Source: JBBSBL01 sp046330255 (GTDB lineage: Bacteria; Actinomycetota; Thermoleophilia; Solirubrobacterales; Solirubrobacteraceae). From it: 64,000 nucleotides of DNA. Positions 16,820 through 25,817 of the stretch are shown in pieces. Within the stretch, counting starts at the first letter, position 1. Each line of letters starts with the position of its first letter. Both the position numbers and the translations under genes were made by a program. A model generated the notes under the pieces. It saw nothing but the letters and a program-made list of their open reading frames with translations. It searched no databases and was not told the origin of the DNA. The stretch spans positions 1,178,001 through 1,242,000 of the forward strand of contig JAXLTC010000001.1 in assembly GCA_046330255.1 (NCBI GenBank). The letters are read 5' to 3'.

Positions 16820-17451
16820 GGGAGGTCGCCCGCTTCACCCACGGATCGCGGATCCCGGGCTGGGACGACGCCGCGGATCTCGACAAGGACCCGGCGGAGG
16901 TCCCCGATCCCGCGACGACCGCGGTGCCGGAGGAGCTGCGCGAGGCGATCGAGGCCGCGATGCGGCTCTACCCGGACAGCCGCTCGGCCGCGATCCCGGC
17001 GCTGCACGCCGCGCAGGAGCTCCACGGCTGGTGCTCGCCGGAGGCCATCGAGCAGACCGCGGCCGTGATGCGGCTCACGCCCGGCTACCTGACCGCGGTG
17101 GCGACGTTCTACGACATGTTCGAGACCAGCCCGGCCGGCGAGCACACGATCTACGTGTGCACGAACATCTCGTGCTCGCTGCGCGGCGCGGACGACCTCT
17201 ACGAGGCGATGCTCGCCGCCGCCGGGGACGACGCGGCGTTCAACGTGCGCTCGTTCGAGTGCCTCGGCGCCTGCGACATCGCGCCGATGGCCTCGGTCGA
17301 CGGGGTCTACGTCGGCCCGCTCGAGCTCACGGACGCCGGGCGGGTCGTCGAGGACTTGCGCGCGGGGCGCCCCGTGCTGCCCGACAAGCAGCTCGTGCGG
17401 CGCCCGTGCGCCGACCCGGGCGCGGCCCCGCCCTCAGGGCCGGAGGCCTGA
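16816..17451 (+). CDS. nuoE: NADH-quinone oxidoreductase subunit E
   Basis: 211 residues. Thioredoxin-like 2Fe-2S subunit: ligands C115 and C120 (VCTNISC) and C149 and C153 (CLGAC) of cluster N1a. The helical N-terminal domain includes ALHAAQELHGW. It passes electrons alongside NuoF in the NADH-dehydrogenase module. GTG overlaps the nuoD stop (GTGA). The roughly 25-residue tail after the fold is Pro/Ala-rich. Confidence 0.95.
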   Translation: MREVARFTHGSRIPGWDDAADLDKDPAEVPDPATTAVPEELREAIEAAMRLYPDSRSAAIPALHAAQELHGWCSPEAIEQTAAVMRLTPGYLTAVATFYDMFETSPAGEHTIYVCTNISCSLRGADDLYEAMLAAAGDDAAFNVRSFECLGACDIAPMASVDGVYVGPLELTDAGRVVEDLRAGRPVLPDKQLVRRPCADPGAAPPSGPEA

Positions 17452-17455
17452 GCCC

Positions 17456-18766
17456 GTGGAGCGGCTGCTCTTCCGGGACATCGACGAGCCGGGCCTGAGC
17501 ACGCTCGAGGTCTACGAGCGCCGCGGGGGCTACGGCGCGCTGCGCGAGGCGCTCGGACGCTCGCGCGACGAGGTCCTCGACCAGCTCCTGGCCTCGCGGC
17601 TGCGTGGGCGCGGCGGCGCCGGCTTCGAGATGGGCAAGAAGGTCTCGTTCCTGCCCAAGGGCGACATGGACAAGTACCTCGTCTGCAACGCCGACGAGTC
17701 CGAGCCCGGGACCTTCAAGGACCGCGAGCTGATGCAGAAGAACCCGCACCAGCTGATCGAGGGGATCGTGATCGCCGCCTACGCCGCCGAGGCGACCCGC
17801 TCGTTCATCTACATCCGCGGCGAGTACGCCGAGCAGGCGGACATCCTCGAGCGCGCGATCGCCGAGGCGGCGCGCGCCGGGTATCTCGGGGACCGGATAC
17901 TGGGCTCCGACCACTCGCTCTCGCTGGTGCTGCACCGCGGCGCGGGCGCCTACATCTGCGGCGAGGAGACCGGGCTGCTCGACTCGCTCGAGGGCAAGCG
18001 CGGCAACCCGCGGCTGAAGCCGCCGTTCCCCGCCAACCAGGGCCTCTACCAGGGCCCGACGCTGATCAACAACGTCGAGACGCTCTCGACCGTGCCGGCG
18101 ATCATCCGCATGGGCGGCGAGGAGTACGCCAAGCTCGGCGCCGAGAACTCGACCGGCACGAAGCTGGTGTCGATCTCGGGCCACGTCCAGCGCCCGGGCA
18201 ACTACGAGATCGAGCTGGGGACCTCCTCGCGCGATCTGATCTACGGCCTCGCCGGCGGCCCGCCCGCCGGCCGCCAGCTGAAGCTGTGGTTCCCGGGCGG
18301 GTCCTCCTCGCCGGTGCTGACCGCCGAGGACCTCGACCTGCCCTACGACTTCGACACGCTCGCCAAGGCCGGGTCGATGCTGGGCTCGGGGGCGATCATC
18401 GTCGTCGACGACTCCACCGCGGTCGTGGACGTCGCGCTCAAGCTGGCGAAGTTCTACCGCCACGAGTCCTGCGGCAAGTGCACTCCGTGCCGCGAGGGGA
18501 CCAACTGGACCGTGCGGATGCTCGAGCGCATCGACGGCGGGGAGGCGACCCCGATGGACCTCGACATCATGGCGTCGGTCCAGAACCACATCATCGGCAA
18601 CTGCCTGTGCGTGCTGGGCGACGCGATGGCGATGCCGATCAGCTCGATGATCGCCAAGTTCCGCGGCGAGTTCGAGACGCACATCGAGGCCGCGCGCGAG
18701 CGCGCGGGACTCGGACTGGCGAACCCGCCCGGCGCGACCGCCGCGACGCCGGCGCTGGCGGGCTGA
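17456..18766 (+). CDS. nuoF: NADH-quinone oxidoreductase subunit F
   Basis: 436 residues. NADH/FMN-binding subunit: RGRGGAGFEMGKK (about 50-62) for NADH, CNADESEPGTFKDR and GAGAYICGEETGLLDSLEG for FMN, and the N3 4Fe-4S ligands C339, C342, C345 (ESCGKCTPCREG) with C385 (CVLGDA). GTG start is four bases after nuoE. It is the electron entry point of the complex. Confidence 0.97.
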   Translation: MERLLFRDIDEPGLSTLEVYERRGGYGALREALGRSRDEVLDQLLASRLRGRGGAGFEMGKKVSFLPKGDMDKYLVCNADESEPGTFKDRELMQKNPHQLIEGIVIAAYAAEATRSFIYIRGEYAEQADILERAIAEAARAGYLGDRILGSDHSLSLVLHRGAGAYICGEETGLLDSLEGKRGNPRLKPPFPANQGLYQGPTLINNVETLSTVPAIIRMGGEEYAKLGAENSTGTKLVSISGHVQRPGNYEIELGTSSRDLIYGLAGGPPAGRQLKLWFPGGSSSPVLTAEDLDLPYDFDTLAKAGSMLGSGAIIVVDDSTAVVDVALKLAKFYRHESCGKCTPCREGTNWTVRMLERIDGGEATPMDLDIMASVQNHIIGNCLCVLGDAMAMPISSMIAKFRGEFETHIEAARERAGLGLANPPGATAATPALAG

Positions 18767-18770
18767 GGCG

Positions 18771-21263
18771 ATGCCGCGGCCCGTGGTCAACATGGTCACG
18801 CTCACGATCGACGGCCGCGAGGTGCGCGCGCCGGAGGGCGCGATGCTCGTCGACGGCGCCAAGCACGGCGACATCGAGATCCCCTACTTCTGCTACGAGC
18901 CGAAGCTCGGCCCGCCCGTCGGCGCCTGCCGGATGTGCCTCGTGGAGATCGAGGGCATCCCGAAGCTCCAGACCGCCTGCTCGACCCCGGTCAAGGACGG
19001 GATGGTCGTGCACACCACGACCGACCGGGTTCGCGAGGCGCAGGAGGCGGTCGTCGAGTTCCTGCTGCTCAACCACCCGCTCGACTGCCCGGTCTGCGAC
19101 AAGGGCGGCGAGTGCCCGCTGCAGGACATCAGCTACGGCTGGGGCGGCGGCCACAGCCGCTTCATCGAGCCCAAGCGCCACTTCGAGAAGCCGCTGGCGC
19201 TCAGCCCGCTGATCGCGATCGACCGCGAGCGCTGCATCCTCTGCTACCGCTGCGTGCGCTTCTCGCAGGACGTCGCCGAGGACTACCAGCTGATCCTCCA
19301 CGAGCGCGGCTACCACACCTACGTCGGCACGTTCGACGGCCATCCGTACGTGGCGCCGTTCAGCGGCAACATCATCGAGCTGTGCCCGGTCGGCGCGCTC
19401 ACCTCGCGCCCGTACCGCTTCCGCGCCCGCCCGTGGGACATCGAGAGCGCCGGCTCGGTCTGCACGCTGTGCCCCGCGCAGTGCAACACGACGCTCACCG
19501 TCCGCGACGAGCGCGTGCTGCGGGTCCGCTGCCGCAACGAGCGCGGCAACCCCGCCGTGGACGACGGCTGGCTGTGCGACAAGGGGCGCTTCGCCTACCA
19601 GGCGTTCCACGTCTCCGAGCGGATCACCGAGCCGCTCGTGCGCGACGGCGACCTGCTGCGCGCGGTCCCGTGGGACCGCGCGCTCGAGGCGGCAGCGGCG
19701 ATCACCCGCCACGCCGGCAGGGCGGGCGCGCTCGTCGGCGGCCAGAGCACGAACGAGGAGGCGTTCCTGCTCGCGCGGCTGTTCCGCGAGGGCCTCGGCT
19801 CCGGCGACATCGACTCGCGCGCCGGCGGCGCGCTGCCGCTCGAGCTGGAGCGCGCGCTCGCCGCGCCGGCGCTGACCGCGACCGTGGAGGACCTCGAGTT
19901 CGCGCACGCCGTGCTGCTGGTCGATTGCGACCCGATCGACGACGCCCCGGTGCTCGACCTGCGGATCCGCAAGGGCGCGCGGCTCAACGGCGTCAAGGTC
20001 GCGATCGCGACCTCGCGCCCGTCGGCGCTCGATCCGCGCGCTCAGCACGCGCTGCGCCATGCGCCCGGCGCCGGCGAGGCGTTCCTGGCCGCGCTCGACT
20101 CCGCGCTCGGCGGACCCGGCGAGGTGGGCGCGCGGGCGCGCGCCGCGGGTCTCGATCCCGAGGCGGTGACCCGGCTGGCGGACGACCTGCGCTCCGGCGG
20201 CGACGACGTCGTGGTTCTCTACGGCGAGCGACTGCTGGCCGGGCCGCGCGGGACGAGCGCGGCGCAAGCGCTGCTCAACGTTGCCCATCGCCTCGGCATC
20301 GACGCGGGGCGCGACGGCGCCGGGCTGATCGAGCTTCCGGCGGGCGGCAACGCGCGCGGGGCGCGCGAGGCGGGCGCGCTGCCGGCGGCCGGCCCCGGCC
20401 TCTCCGAGCCGCCGGGACCCGGACGGGACGCCGCCGCGATCGCGCGCGCGGCGCGCGACGGCGAGATCACCGCGCTCTGGCTGCTGCGCGCCGACCCGCT
20501 GCGCGACCGGCCGGACCGCGCGCTGTGGAGCGCGGCGCTCGCGCGCGCGGGACTCGTGATCGCGCACGGGTCGGTGATGACCGAGACGATCCGCGAGCAC
20601 GCGACCGTGGTCTTCCCGGCCGAGTCCTACGCGGAGAAGGAGGGGACGCTCACCCACCCGGACGGGCGGCTCCAGCGCCTGCGCCCCGCGATCGGCCGCC
20701 CGGGCGACGTGCGCGCCGAGTGGCGGGTGATCGCCGACGTCGCGGCGCGCGCCGGGCTCGACCTCGGCGTCGCCAACGCGCGGGAGGCCACGGAGCGGCT
20801 CGTCGGCGCGGTGCCGTTCTACGCCGGCATCACGCCGGAGGAGATCGGCGGACGCGGGGTGCGCTGGCCGGAGCGCGAGGCCGCCGCCGCCGCGCCGGCA
20901 GGGGCGAGCGCGCCCTTCGAGCTGGCCGAGCCGCCGGTCACCGCGAGCCCGAACGGCGCCCTGCGACTCGGCACGTTCCGCTCGATCTGGGCCTCGCCCG
21001 AGGTCGAGGTCTCCCCGGCGCTGAAGTTCCTCGCGCGCGGCGCCCAGGCCGAGCTCTCGCCCGCGGACGCGGAGCGCCTCGGGGTCGCGCCGGGCGAGAT
21101 CGTCGAGGTCGGCTCCGCCGAGGCGAGCGTGCGCGCCTCGGTCGCGCTGCGCGCGAGCGTGCCCGCCGGGAGCGTGTTCCTCGAGACGGGGCTGGCCGAG
21201 GGCTCGGCCGGCGCGCTCGGCGCGGACCCGGACGGCGTGCTCGTGGAGGTGCGGCCGGCGTGA
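18771..21263 (+). CDS. nuoG: NADH-quinone oxidoreductase subunit G
   Basis: 830 residues. Ligand sets in order: N1b 2Fe-2S C41, C53, C56, C70; N5 H102, C106, C109, C115; N4 C155, C158, C161, C205; and a fourth 4Fe-4S (N7) C231, C234, C238, C269, which only some bacteria keep. A degenerate molybdopterin-oxidoreductase-like domain follows (about 280-690) and a C-terminal dinucleotide-binding-like domain (LSPADAERLGVAPGEIVEV). The Ala/Gly-rich 460-560 part is poorly conserved. ATG is four bases after nuoF; TGA overlaps nuoH. Confidence 0.95.
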   Translation: MPRPVVNMVTLTIDGREVRAPEGAMLVDGAKHGDIEIPYFCYEPKLGPPVGACRMCLVEIEGIPKLQTACSTPVKDGMVVHTTTDRVREAQEAVVEFLLLNHPLDCPVCDKGGECPLQDISYGWGGGHSRFIEPKRHFEKPLALSPLIAIDRERCILCYRCVRFSQDVAEDYQLILHERGYHTYVGTFDGHPYVAPFSGNIIELCPVGALTSRPYRFRARPWDIESAGSVCTLCPAQCNTTLTVRDERVLRVRCRNERGNPAVDDGWLCDKGRFAYQAFHVSERITEPLVRDGDLLRAVPWDRALEAAAAITRHAGRAGALVGGQSTNEEAFLLARLFREGLGSGDIDSRAGGALPLELERALAAPALTATVEDLEFAHAVLLVDCDPIDDAPVLDLRIRKGARLNGVKVAIATSRPSALDPRAQHALRHAPGAGEAFLAALDSALGGPGEVGARARAAGLDPEAVTRLADDLRSGGDDVVVLYGERLLAGPRGTSAAQALLNVAHRLGIDAGRDGAGLIELPAGGNARGAREAGALPAAGPGLSEPPGPGRDAAAIARAARDGEITALWLLRADPLRDRPDRALWSAALARAGLVIAHGSVMTETIREHATVVFPAESYAEKEGTLTHPDGRLQRLRPAIGRPGDVRAEWRVIADVAARAGLDLGVANAREATERLVGAVPFYAGITPEEIGGRGVRWPEREAAAAAPAGASAPFELAEPPVTASPNGALRLGTFRSIWASPEVEVSPALKFLARGAQAELSPADAERLGVAPGEIVEVGSAEASVRASVALRASVPAGSVFLETGLAEGSAGALGADPDGVLVEVRPA

Positions 21264-22291
21264 TCGCAGCCGACCCCGTGCTCGCCCAGATCGGCTACGC
21301 GGAGCCGATCTGGATCATGATCCTCAAGGCGATCGTGATCTTCGCGGTCGGCCTGAACCTGATCCCGGTCGTGCTGCTGGTCGAGCGCAAGCTCCTCGGC
21401 CGCTTCCAGGGCCGCTACGGGCCCAACCGCGTCGGGCCCTACGGCGTGATCCAGCCGATCGCCGACATCCTCAAGCTGCTGACCAAGGAGCAGTTCCGGC
21501 CGACGACCGCGATCGGGACGCTCTACGCGGTCGCCCCGATGATCTCGATGGTCACCGCGATCGCCACGCTGGCGATCATCCCGTTCGGCCCGGTGGTCGA
21601 CATCTTCGGCACGCCGGTCGGCCTCTACGGGCTCGACGTCTCGATCGGGATCCTCTACGCGTTCTCGTTCGGGGCGGTCGCGTTCTACGGGCTGATGCTC
21701 GGCGGCTGGGCGTCGGGCTCGAAGTACTCGTTCCTCGGGTCGATGCGCGCGGCGGCGCAGCTGATCTCCTACGAGGTCGCGCAGGGGATGGCGATCGTCG
21801 GGGTGATCATGACCGCCGGGACCCTCTCGCTCGTCGGGATCGTCGAGCACCAGGCCGGCATGTGGTACGTCGTGCCGCAGATCGTCGGGTTCATCGTCTT
21901 CATGGTCGCGAGCTTCGCGGAGACCAACCGCGCGCCGTTCGATCTCACAGAGGCCGACGCCGAGCTCGTCGGCGGCTACAACACCGAGTACGGCGGAGGT
22001 CGCTTCGCCTCCTACTACTTCGCCGAGTACCTCAACGTGATCATCGTCTCGGCGCTGGCGACGACGCTCTTCCTCGGCGGCTGGCAGCTCCCGTTCGGGA
22101 TCGACCCGCCGCAGTGGGTCGACCCGTTCGTGGTGATCGGGAAGATCTTCCTGGTCGTCCTGTTCTTCATCTGGATCCGCGCGACGCTCCCGCGCCTGCG
22201 CTACGACCAGCTGATGTCGCTCGGCTGGAAGGTGCTGCTGCCGATCGCGACCCTGAACGCGCTCGTGACCGCGATCCTGGTGGTGTCCTAG
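21260..22291 (+). CDS. nuoH: NADH-quinone oxidoreductase subunit H
   Basis: 343 residues, about eight membrane helices. GRFQGRYGPNRVGPYGVIQPIAD and the acidic cytoplasmic loop SFAETNRAPFDLTEADAELVGGYNTEYGG are family signatures lining the quinone entry channel. GTG 21260 overlaps the nuoG stop, and its final G is shared with the nuoI GTG (TAGTG). Confidence 0.96.
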   Translation: MIAADPVLAQIGYAEPIWIMILKAIVIFAVGLNLIPVVLLVERKLLGRFQGRYGPNRVGPYGVIQPIADILKLLTKEQFRPTTAIGTLYAVAPMISMVTAIATLAIIPFGPVVDIFGTPVGLYGLDVSIGILYAFSFGAVAFYGLMLGGWASGSKYSFLGSMRAAAQLISYEVAQGMAIVGVIMTAGTLSLVGIVEHQAGMWYVVPQIVGFIVFMVASFAETNRAPFDLTEADAELVGGYNTEYGGGRFASYYFAEYLNVIIVSALATTLFLGGWQLPFGIDPPQWVDPFVVIGKIFLVVLFFIWIRATLPRLRYDQLMSLGWKVLLPIATLNALVTAILVVS

Positions 22292-22824
22292 TGGCCTGGG
22301 ACCCGGGCGAGGACGTGGTCGAGGTCCAGCGCGGCCCGGTGCCCGGCCCCGCGCGCGGCGCCTACCGCGCGTTCGGCGAGACGCTGCGCGGGCTGAAGAC
22401 GACGTTCGCGCGGATCGTCGAGGGGCCGGTGACGATCCAGTACCCGGAGGAGAAGGTGCCGGTCTATCCGCGCTTCCGCGGCCGCCACAAGCTGCACCGC
22501 TTCGAGGACACGGGCCTCGAGAAATGTGTCGGCTGCTCGCTGTGCGCGGCCGCCTGCCCGGCCGACTGCATCCGCGTGGTCGCGGCCGAGAACACGCCCG
22601 AGCTCCGCGTCTCCGCGGGCGAGCGCTACGCGGCGGTGTACGAGATCAACATGTCGCGCTGCATCTTCTGCGGCTACTGCGAGATCGCGTGCCCGTTCGA
22701 CGCGATCACGATGGGCCACGACTACGAGCTCTCCGACTACAACCGCGGCGACCTGATCTTCACCAAGGAGATGCTGCTCGCCGAGCCGATCGAGCGCACG
22801 CCGCTGCGCGCCGAGGGCGAGTAG
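22291..22824 (+). CDS. nuoI: NADH-quinone oxidoreductase subunit I
   Basis: 177 residues. Two 4Fe-4S clusters N6a and N6b: C79, C82, C85, C89 (CVGCSLCAAACP) and C124, C127, C130, C134 (CIFCGYCEIACP). The N terminus includes the amphipathic helix that sits on the membrane (LRGLKTTFARIVEGPVTIQYP). GTG overlaps the nuoH stop by one base. Confidence 0.96.
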   Translation: MAWDPGEDVVEVQRGPVPGPARGAYRAFGETLRGLKTTFARIVEGPVTIQYPEEKVPVYPRFRGRHKLHRFEDTGLEKCVGCSLCAAACPADCIRVVAAENTPELRVSAGERYAAVYEINMSRCIFCGYCEIACPFDAITMGHDYELSDYNRGDLIFTKEMLLAEPIERTPLRAEGE

Positions 22825-22829
22825 GCGGG

Positions 22830-23498
22830 ATGTCCGAGGTCATCTTCTTCATCGCGGCGATCATGGCGATCGCGGGCGCGCTCGGCGTGATCATGCTGCG
22901 CAACCCGTTCTACGCGGTGCTCTCGCTGGTCGGCCACCTGCTCGCGCTCGCGGCGCTGTTCCTGCTGCTCCAGGCGCAGTTCGTCGCCGCCGCGCAGGTC
23001 GTGATCTACGCCGGGGCGGTGATGGTCCTCTACGTGTTCGTGGTTGCGTACGTGGGCGGTGACGACGCGTCGCTCGGCGAGACCTCGGGTGCCCTGCGCG
23101 TCCTCGCGCCGCTCTTCGCCGGGGTGCTGTTCGTCGAGCTGGCGGTGGCGACGCTCGGCTCGGGACTCCACGCGATCGACACCCGCGGCGCCAAGGTCGG
23201 CCCGGGCTACGGGTCGCCCGGCCAGATCGGCGAGCTGCTGCTCACCAAGTTCCTGCTGCCCTTCGAGCTCGCCTCGATCCTGCTGCTGCTGGCGGCCGTC
23301 GGCGCCGTCGCGCTCGCCCGCCGCCGGCGCGGCCTCGACCTCTCCGACGAGCCCGTCGACCCCGGCGCCCACCGCGGCCCGCGACCCGCCTTCACCGGCA
23401 CGATGGCCGAGGCCGTCGGCGACCTCGGCGTCGCGGGCGACGAGCCGGGCGAGTCCGAGCCGGAAGGCGAGCCGGCCACGACCGGGGGCGGGTGGTAG
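22830..23498 (+). CDS. nuoJ: NADH-quinone oxidoreductase subunit J
   Basis: 222 residues. Five membrane helices; the third carries the pi-bulge motif region VVIYAGAVMVLYVFVVAYVG. ATG 22830 is five bases after nuoI. The C-terminal about 50 residues are a hydrophilic Gly/Glu/Pro tail (EPGESEPEGEPATTGGGW), longer than in many NuoJ. Confidence 0.94.
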   Translation: MSEVIFFIAAIMAIAGALGVIMLRNPFYAVLSLVGHLLALAALFLLLQAQFVAAAQVVIYAGAVMVLYVFVVAYVGGDDASLGETSGALRVLAPLFAGVLFVELAVATLGSGLHAIDTRGAKVGPGYGSPGQIGELLLTKFLLPFELASILLLLAAVGAVALARRRRGLDLSDEPVDPGAHRGPRPAFTGTMAEAVGDLGVAGDEPGESEPEGEPATTGGGW

Positions 23499-23800
23499 GC
23501 GTGGACATCGGTTGGTACCTGGCGGTCTCCGCGCTGATCTTCTGCATCGGCGCGGCCGGGGTGCTGACGAAGCGCAACCCGCTCGTCATCCTGCTCTGCC
23601 TCGAGCTCATGCTGAACGCGGCGAACCTGTCGCTGATCGCGTTCTCGCGCATGTGGGGCAACGGCGAGGGCCAGGTCTTCGCGATCGTCGTGATGGTGGT
23701 GGCCGCGTGCGAGGTGACGATCGGCCTCGGCCTGATCGTCGCGATCTACCGCCGCAACCTGCCGGTCGACGTGGACGAGCTGCGCGAGCTCCAGGGATGA
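23492..23800 (+). CDS. nuoK: NADH-quinone oxidoreductase subunit K
   Basis: 102 residues, three membrane helices. The two conserved intramembrane glutamates are present (LLCLELMLNAANL and CEVTIGLGLIVAIYR). GTG 23492 overlaps nuoJ by seven bases; a GTG at 23501 three codons later is an equally possible start. Confidence 0.95.
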   Translation: MVGVDIGWYLAVSALIFCIGAAGVLTKRNPLVILLCLELMLNAANLSLIAFSRMWGNGEGQVFAIVVMVVAACEVTIGLGLIVAIYRRNLPVDVDELRELQG

Positions 23801-23804
23801 GCGC

Positions 23805-25817
23805 TTGAGCGCCACGACGTCGGCCTGGCTCGTGCTCGCCTGCCCGCTCGCGGGCACGATCCTGCTCGCCGCCGGCTTCCGGCTCTGGCGCGGGCGGGTC
23901 GCCGGGTACATCGGCACGCTCGCGATCGCGCTCGCGTTCGTCTTCGCGGTGATCACGTTCCTGCGCCTCGAGGACCGCCCGGAGGAGAAGCGCCAGCTCG
24001 TCTCCTCCCTGTGGAGCTACGCGAAGACGATCGGCCTGGACGCGCAGCTCTCGATCCTGGTGGACCCGCTGTCGGTGTTCATGATCCTGATCGTCACCGG
24101 CGTCTCCGCGCTGATCCACCTCTACTCGACCGCCTACCTGACCAGGGACCGCGGCTACTCGCGGTTCTTCTCATACCTCAACTTCTTCGTCTTCTCGATG
24201 CTGCTGCTGGTCCTGGCGGGGAACTTCCTGCTGCTGATCGTCGGCTGGGCGTTCGTCGGCGCGGCCTCGTACCTGCTGATCTCGTTCTGGTACCGGCGCA
24301 CGACCGCCACGCGCGCGGGCATCAAGGCGTTCGTGATCAACGTGGTGGGCGACGTCGGGCTGGTGCTGGGCACGTTCGTGCTGCTCCAGGACACCGGGTC
24401 GGTGGACTTCCTGGCGGTCTTCCATCGCGCCCCGCAGGTCTACTCCCACAACGACGGCGCGCTGGTCGCCGCGTGCGTGCTGCTGCTCGTGGGCGCGTTC
24501 GCCAAGTCCGCCCAGATCCCGCTGCACACGTGGCTCCCGGACGCGATGGAGGGCCCGACGCCGGTCTCCGCGCTGATCCACGCCGCGACGATGGTGACGG
24601 CGGGCGTCTACCTGATCGCACGCTGCCACCCGCTCTTCCTGCAGGCGCCCGCGGCCGGCGACGTCGGGGCGGTGGTCGGCCTCGTGACGCTGCTGATCGC
24701 CGGCACGATCGCGCTCGCGCAGACCGACATCAAGCGGGTGATCGCCTACTCGACGATGTCCCAGATCGGCTACATGATCATGGCCGTCTCGGCGGGCGCC
24801 TACTGGGCCGGGATGTTCCACCTGATGACGCACGCCTTCTTCAAGGCGCTGCTGTTCATGGCGGCGGGCTCGCTGATCGGCGCGATGGCCGGGGTCCAGT
24901 CGCTCGACCGCATGTCGGGGTTCCGCAAGGCCATGCCGTTCACGTTCGGCTGCTTCATCGTCGGCGGGGCGGCGCTCGCCGCGTTCCCGCTCTTCTCCGG
25001 GTTCTTCTCCAAGGACGACCTGCTCGGCTTCCTCGCGACCGAGGGCGGCTGGCGCTGGGTCCTCTACGCGGGCGGCTACCTCGGCGCGTTCCTGACCGCG
25101 ATCTACACGTTCCGGATGATCTTCCGCGCCTTCTGGGGCGAGCCGTGCGAGGAGGCGCGCGAGCTCGAGGGCGGCCACCTCCACCACGCCGAGCAGCCGA
25201 CCAACCCCGCCGACGGATCGGTCGAGGACACCGACGTCGGCTTCCCCGGTCCCGAGCACGTGATCGCCGAGCGCGAGTGGTCGATGAAGGTCGCGATGGG
25301 GATCCTCGCGGTGCTGGCGACGGTCGCGGGCGTGCTCGAGGTGCCGCACCTCACGGCGGCGATCTCGAAGTTCCTCGAGCCGTCGTTCTCCGGCGACACC
25401 GGTTTCGACCTCTCCGAGCCCGACTGGATCACGACCCTCGGCTACGCGCTGTCGGTCGCGATCTCGCTCGGCGGGATCGCGCTCGCGTGGTTCGTCTGGG
25501 TCAAGCGTCCGGGCACCTCGGCGCGGCTGATCGAGCGCTTCGGCGGCGTACATCGCCTGCTCGTGAACAAGTGGTACTTCGACGAGGCGATCGACTTCCT
25601 GATCGTGCGCCCGGCACTCGCGGTCGGCCGGTTCGCGCAGCAGACGTTCGAGCGGGTCGTCGTCGACGGCGCGATCGTCGGCGCGCCGGTGAGCGTCGTG
25701 CGCGCGTCCTCGGCAGCGGTGCGCGCGATCCAGAGCGGCTTCGTGCGCTCCTACGTGGCGCTGCTGCTGCTCGGGCTGACCGGCGTCGCCCTCTACTTCC
25801 TGGTGTCGAGCTCGTGA
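23805..25817 (+). CDS. nuoL: NADH-quinone oxidoreductase subunit L
   Basis: 670 residues. Antiporter-like proton-pumping subunit: GWAFVGAASYLLI, HTWLPDAMEGPTPVSALIHA and MTHAFFKALLFMAAGSLI carry the conserved Glu/Lys/His path. A hydrophilic insertion (GGHLHHAEQPTNPADGSVED, about 445-490) precedes the C-terminal helices; the long lateral helix is followed by VNKWYFDEAIDFLI. TTG at 23805 is the only start at the junction, four bases after nuoK. Confidence 0.95.
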   Translation: MSATTSAWLVLACPLAGTILLAAGFRLWRGRVAGYIGTLAIALAFVFAVITFLRLEDRPEEKRQLVSSLWSYAKTIGLDAQLSILVDPLSVFMILIVTGVSALIHLYSTAYLTRDRGYSRFFSYLNFFVFSMLLLVLAGNFLLLIVGWAFVGAASYLLISFWYRRTTATRAGIKAFVINVVGDVGLVLGTFVLLQDTGSVDFLAVFHRAPQVYSHNDGALVAACVLLLVGAFAKSAQIPLHTWLPDAMEGPTPVSALIHAATMVTAGVYLIARCHPLFLQAPAAGDVGAVVGLVTLLIAGTIALAQTDIKRVIAYSTMSQIGYMIMAVSAGAYWAGMFHLMTHAFFKALLFMAAGSLIGAMAGVQSLDRMSGFRKAMPFTFGCFIVGGAALAAFPLFSGFFSKDDLLGFLATEGGWRWVLYAGGYLGAFLTAIYTFRMIFRAFWGEPCEEARELEGGHLHHAEQPTNPADGSVEDTDVGFPGPEHVIAEREWSMKVAMGILAVLATVAGVLEVPHLTAAISKFLEPSFSGDTGFDLSEPDWITTLGYALSVAISLGGIALAWFVWVKRPGTSARLIERFGGVHRLLVNKWYFDEAIDFLIVRPALAVGRFAQQTFERVVVDGAIVGAPVSVVRASSAAVRAIQSGFVRSYVALLLLGLTGVALYFLVSSS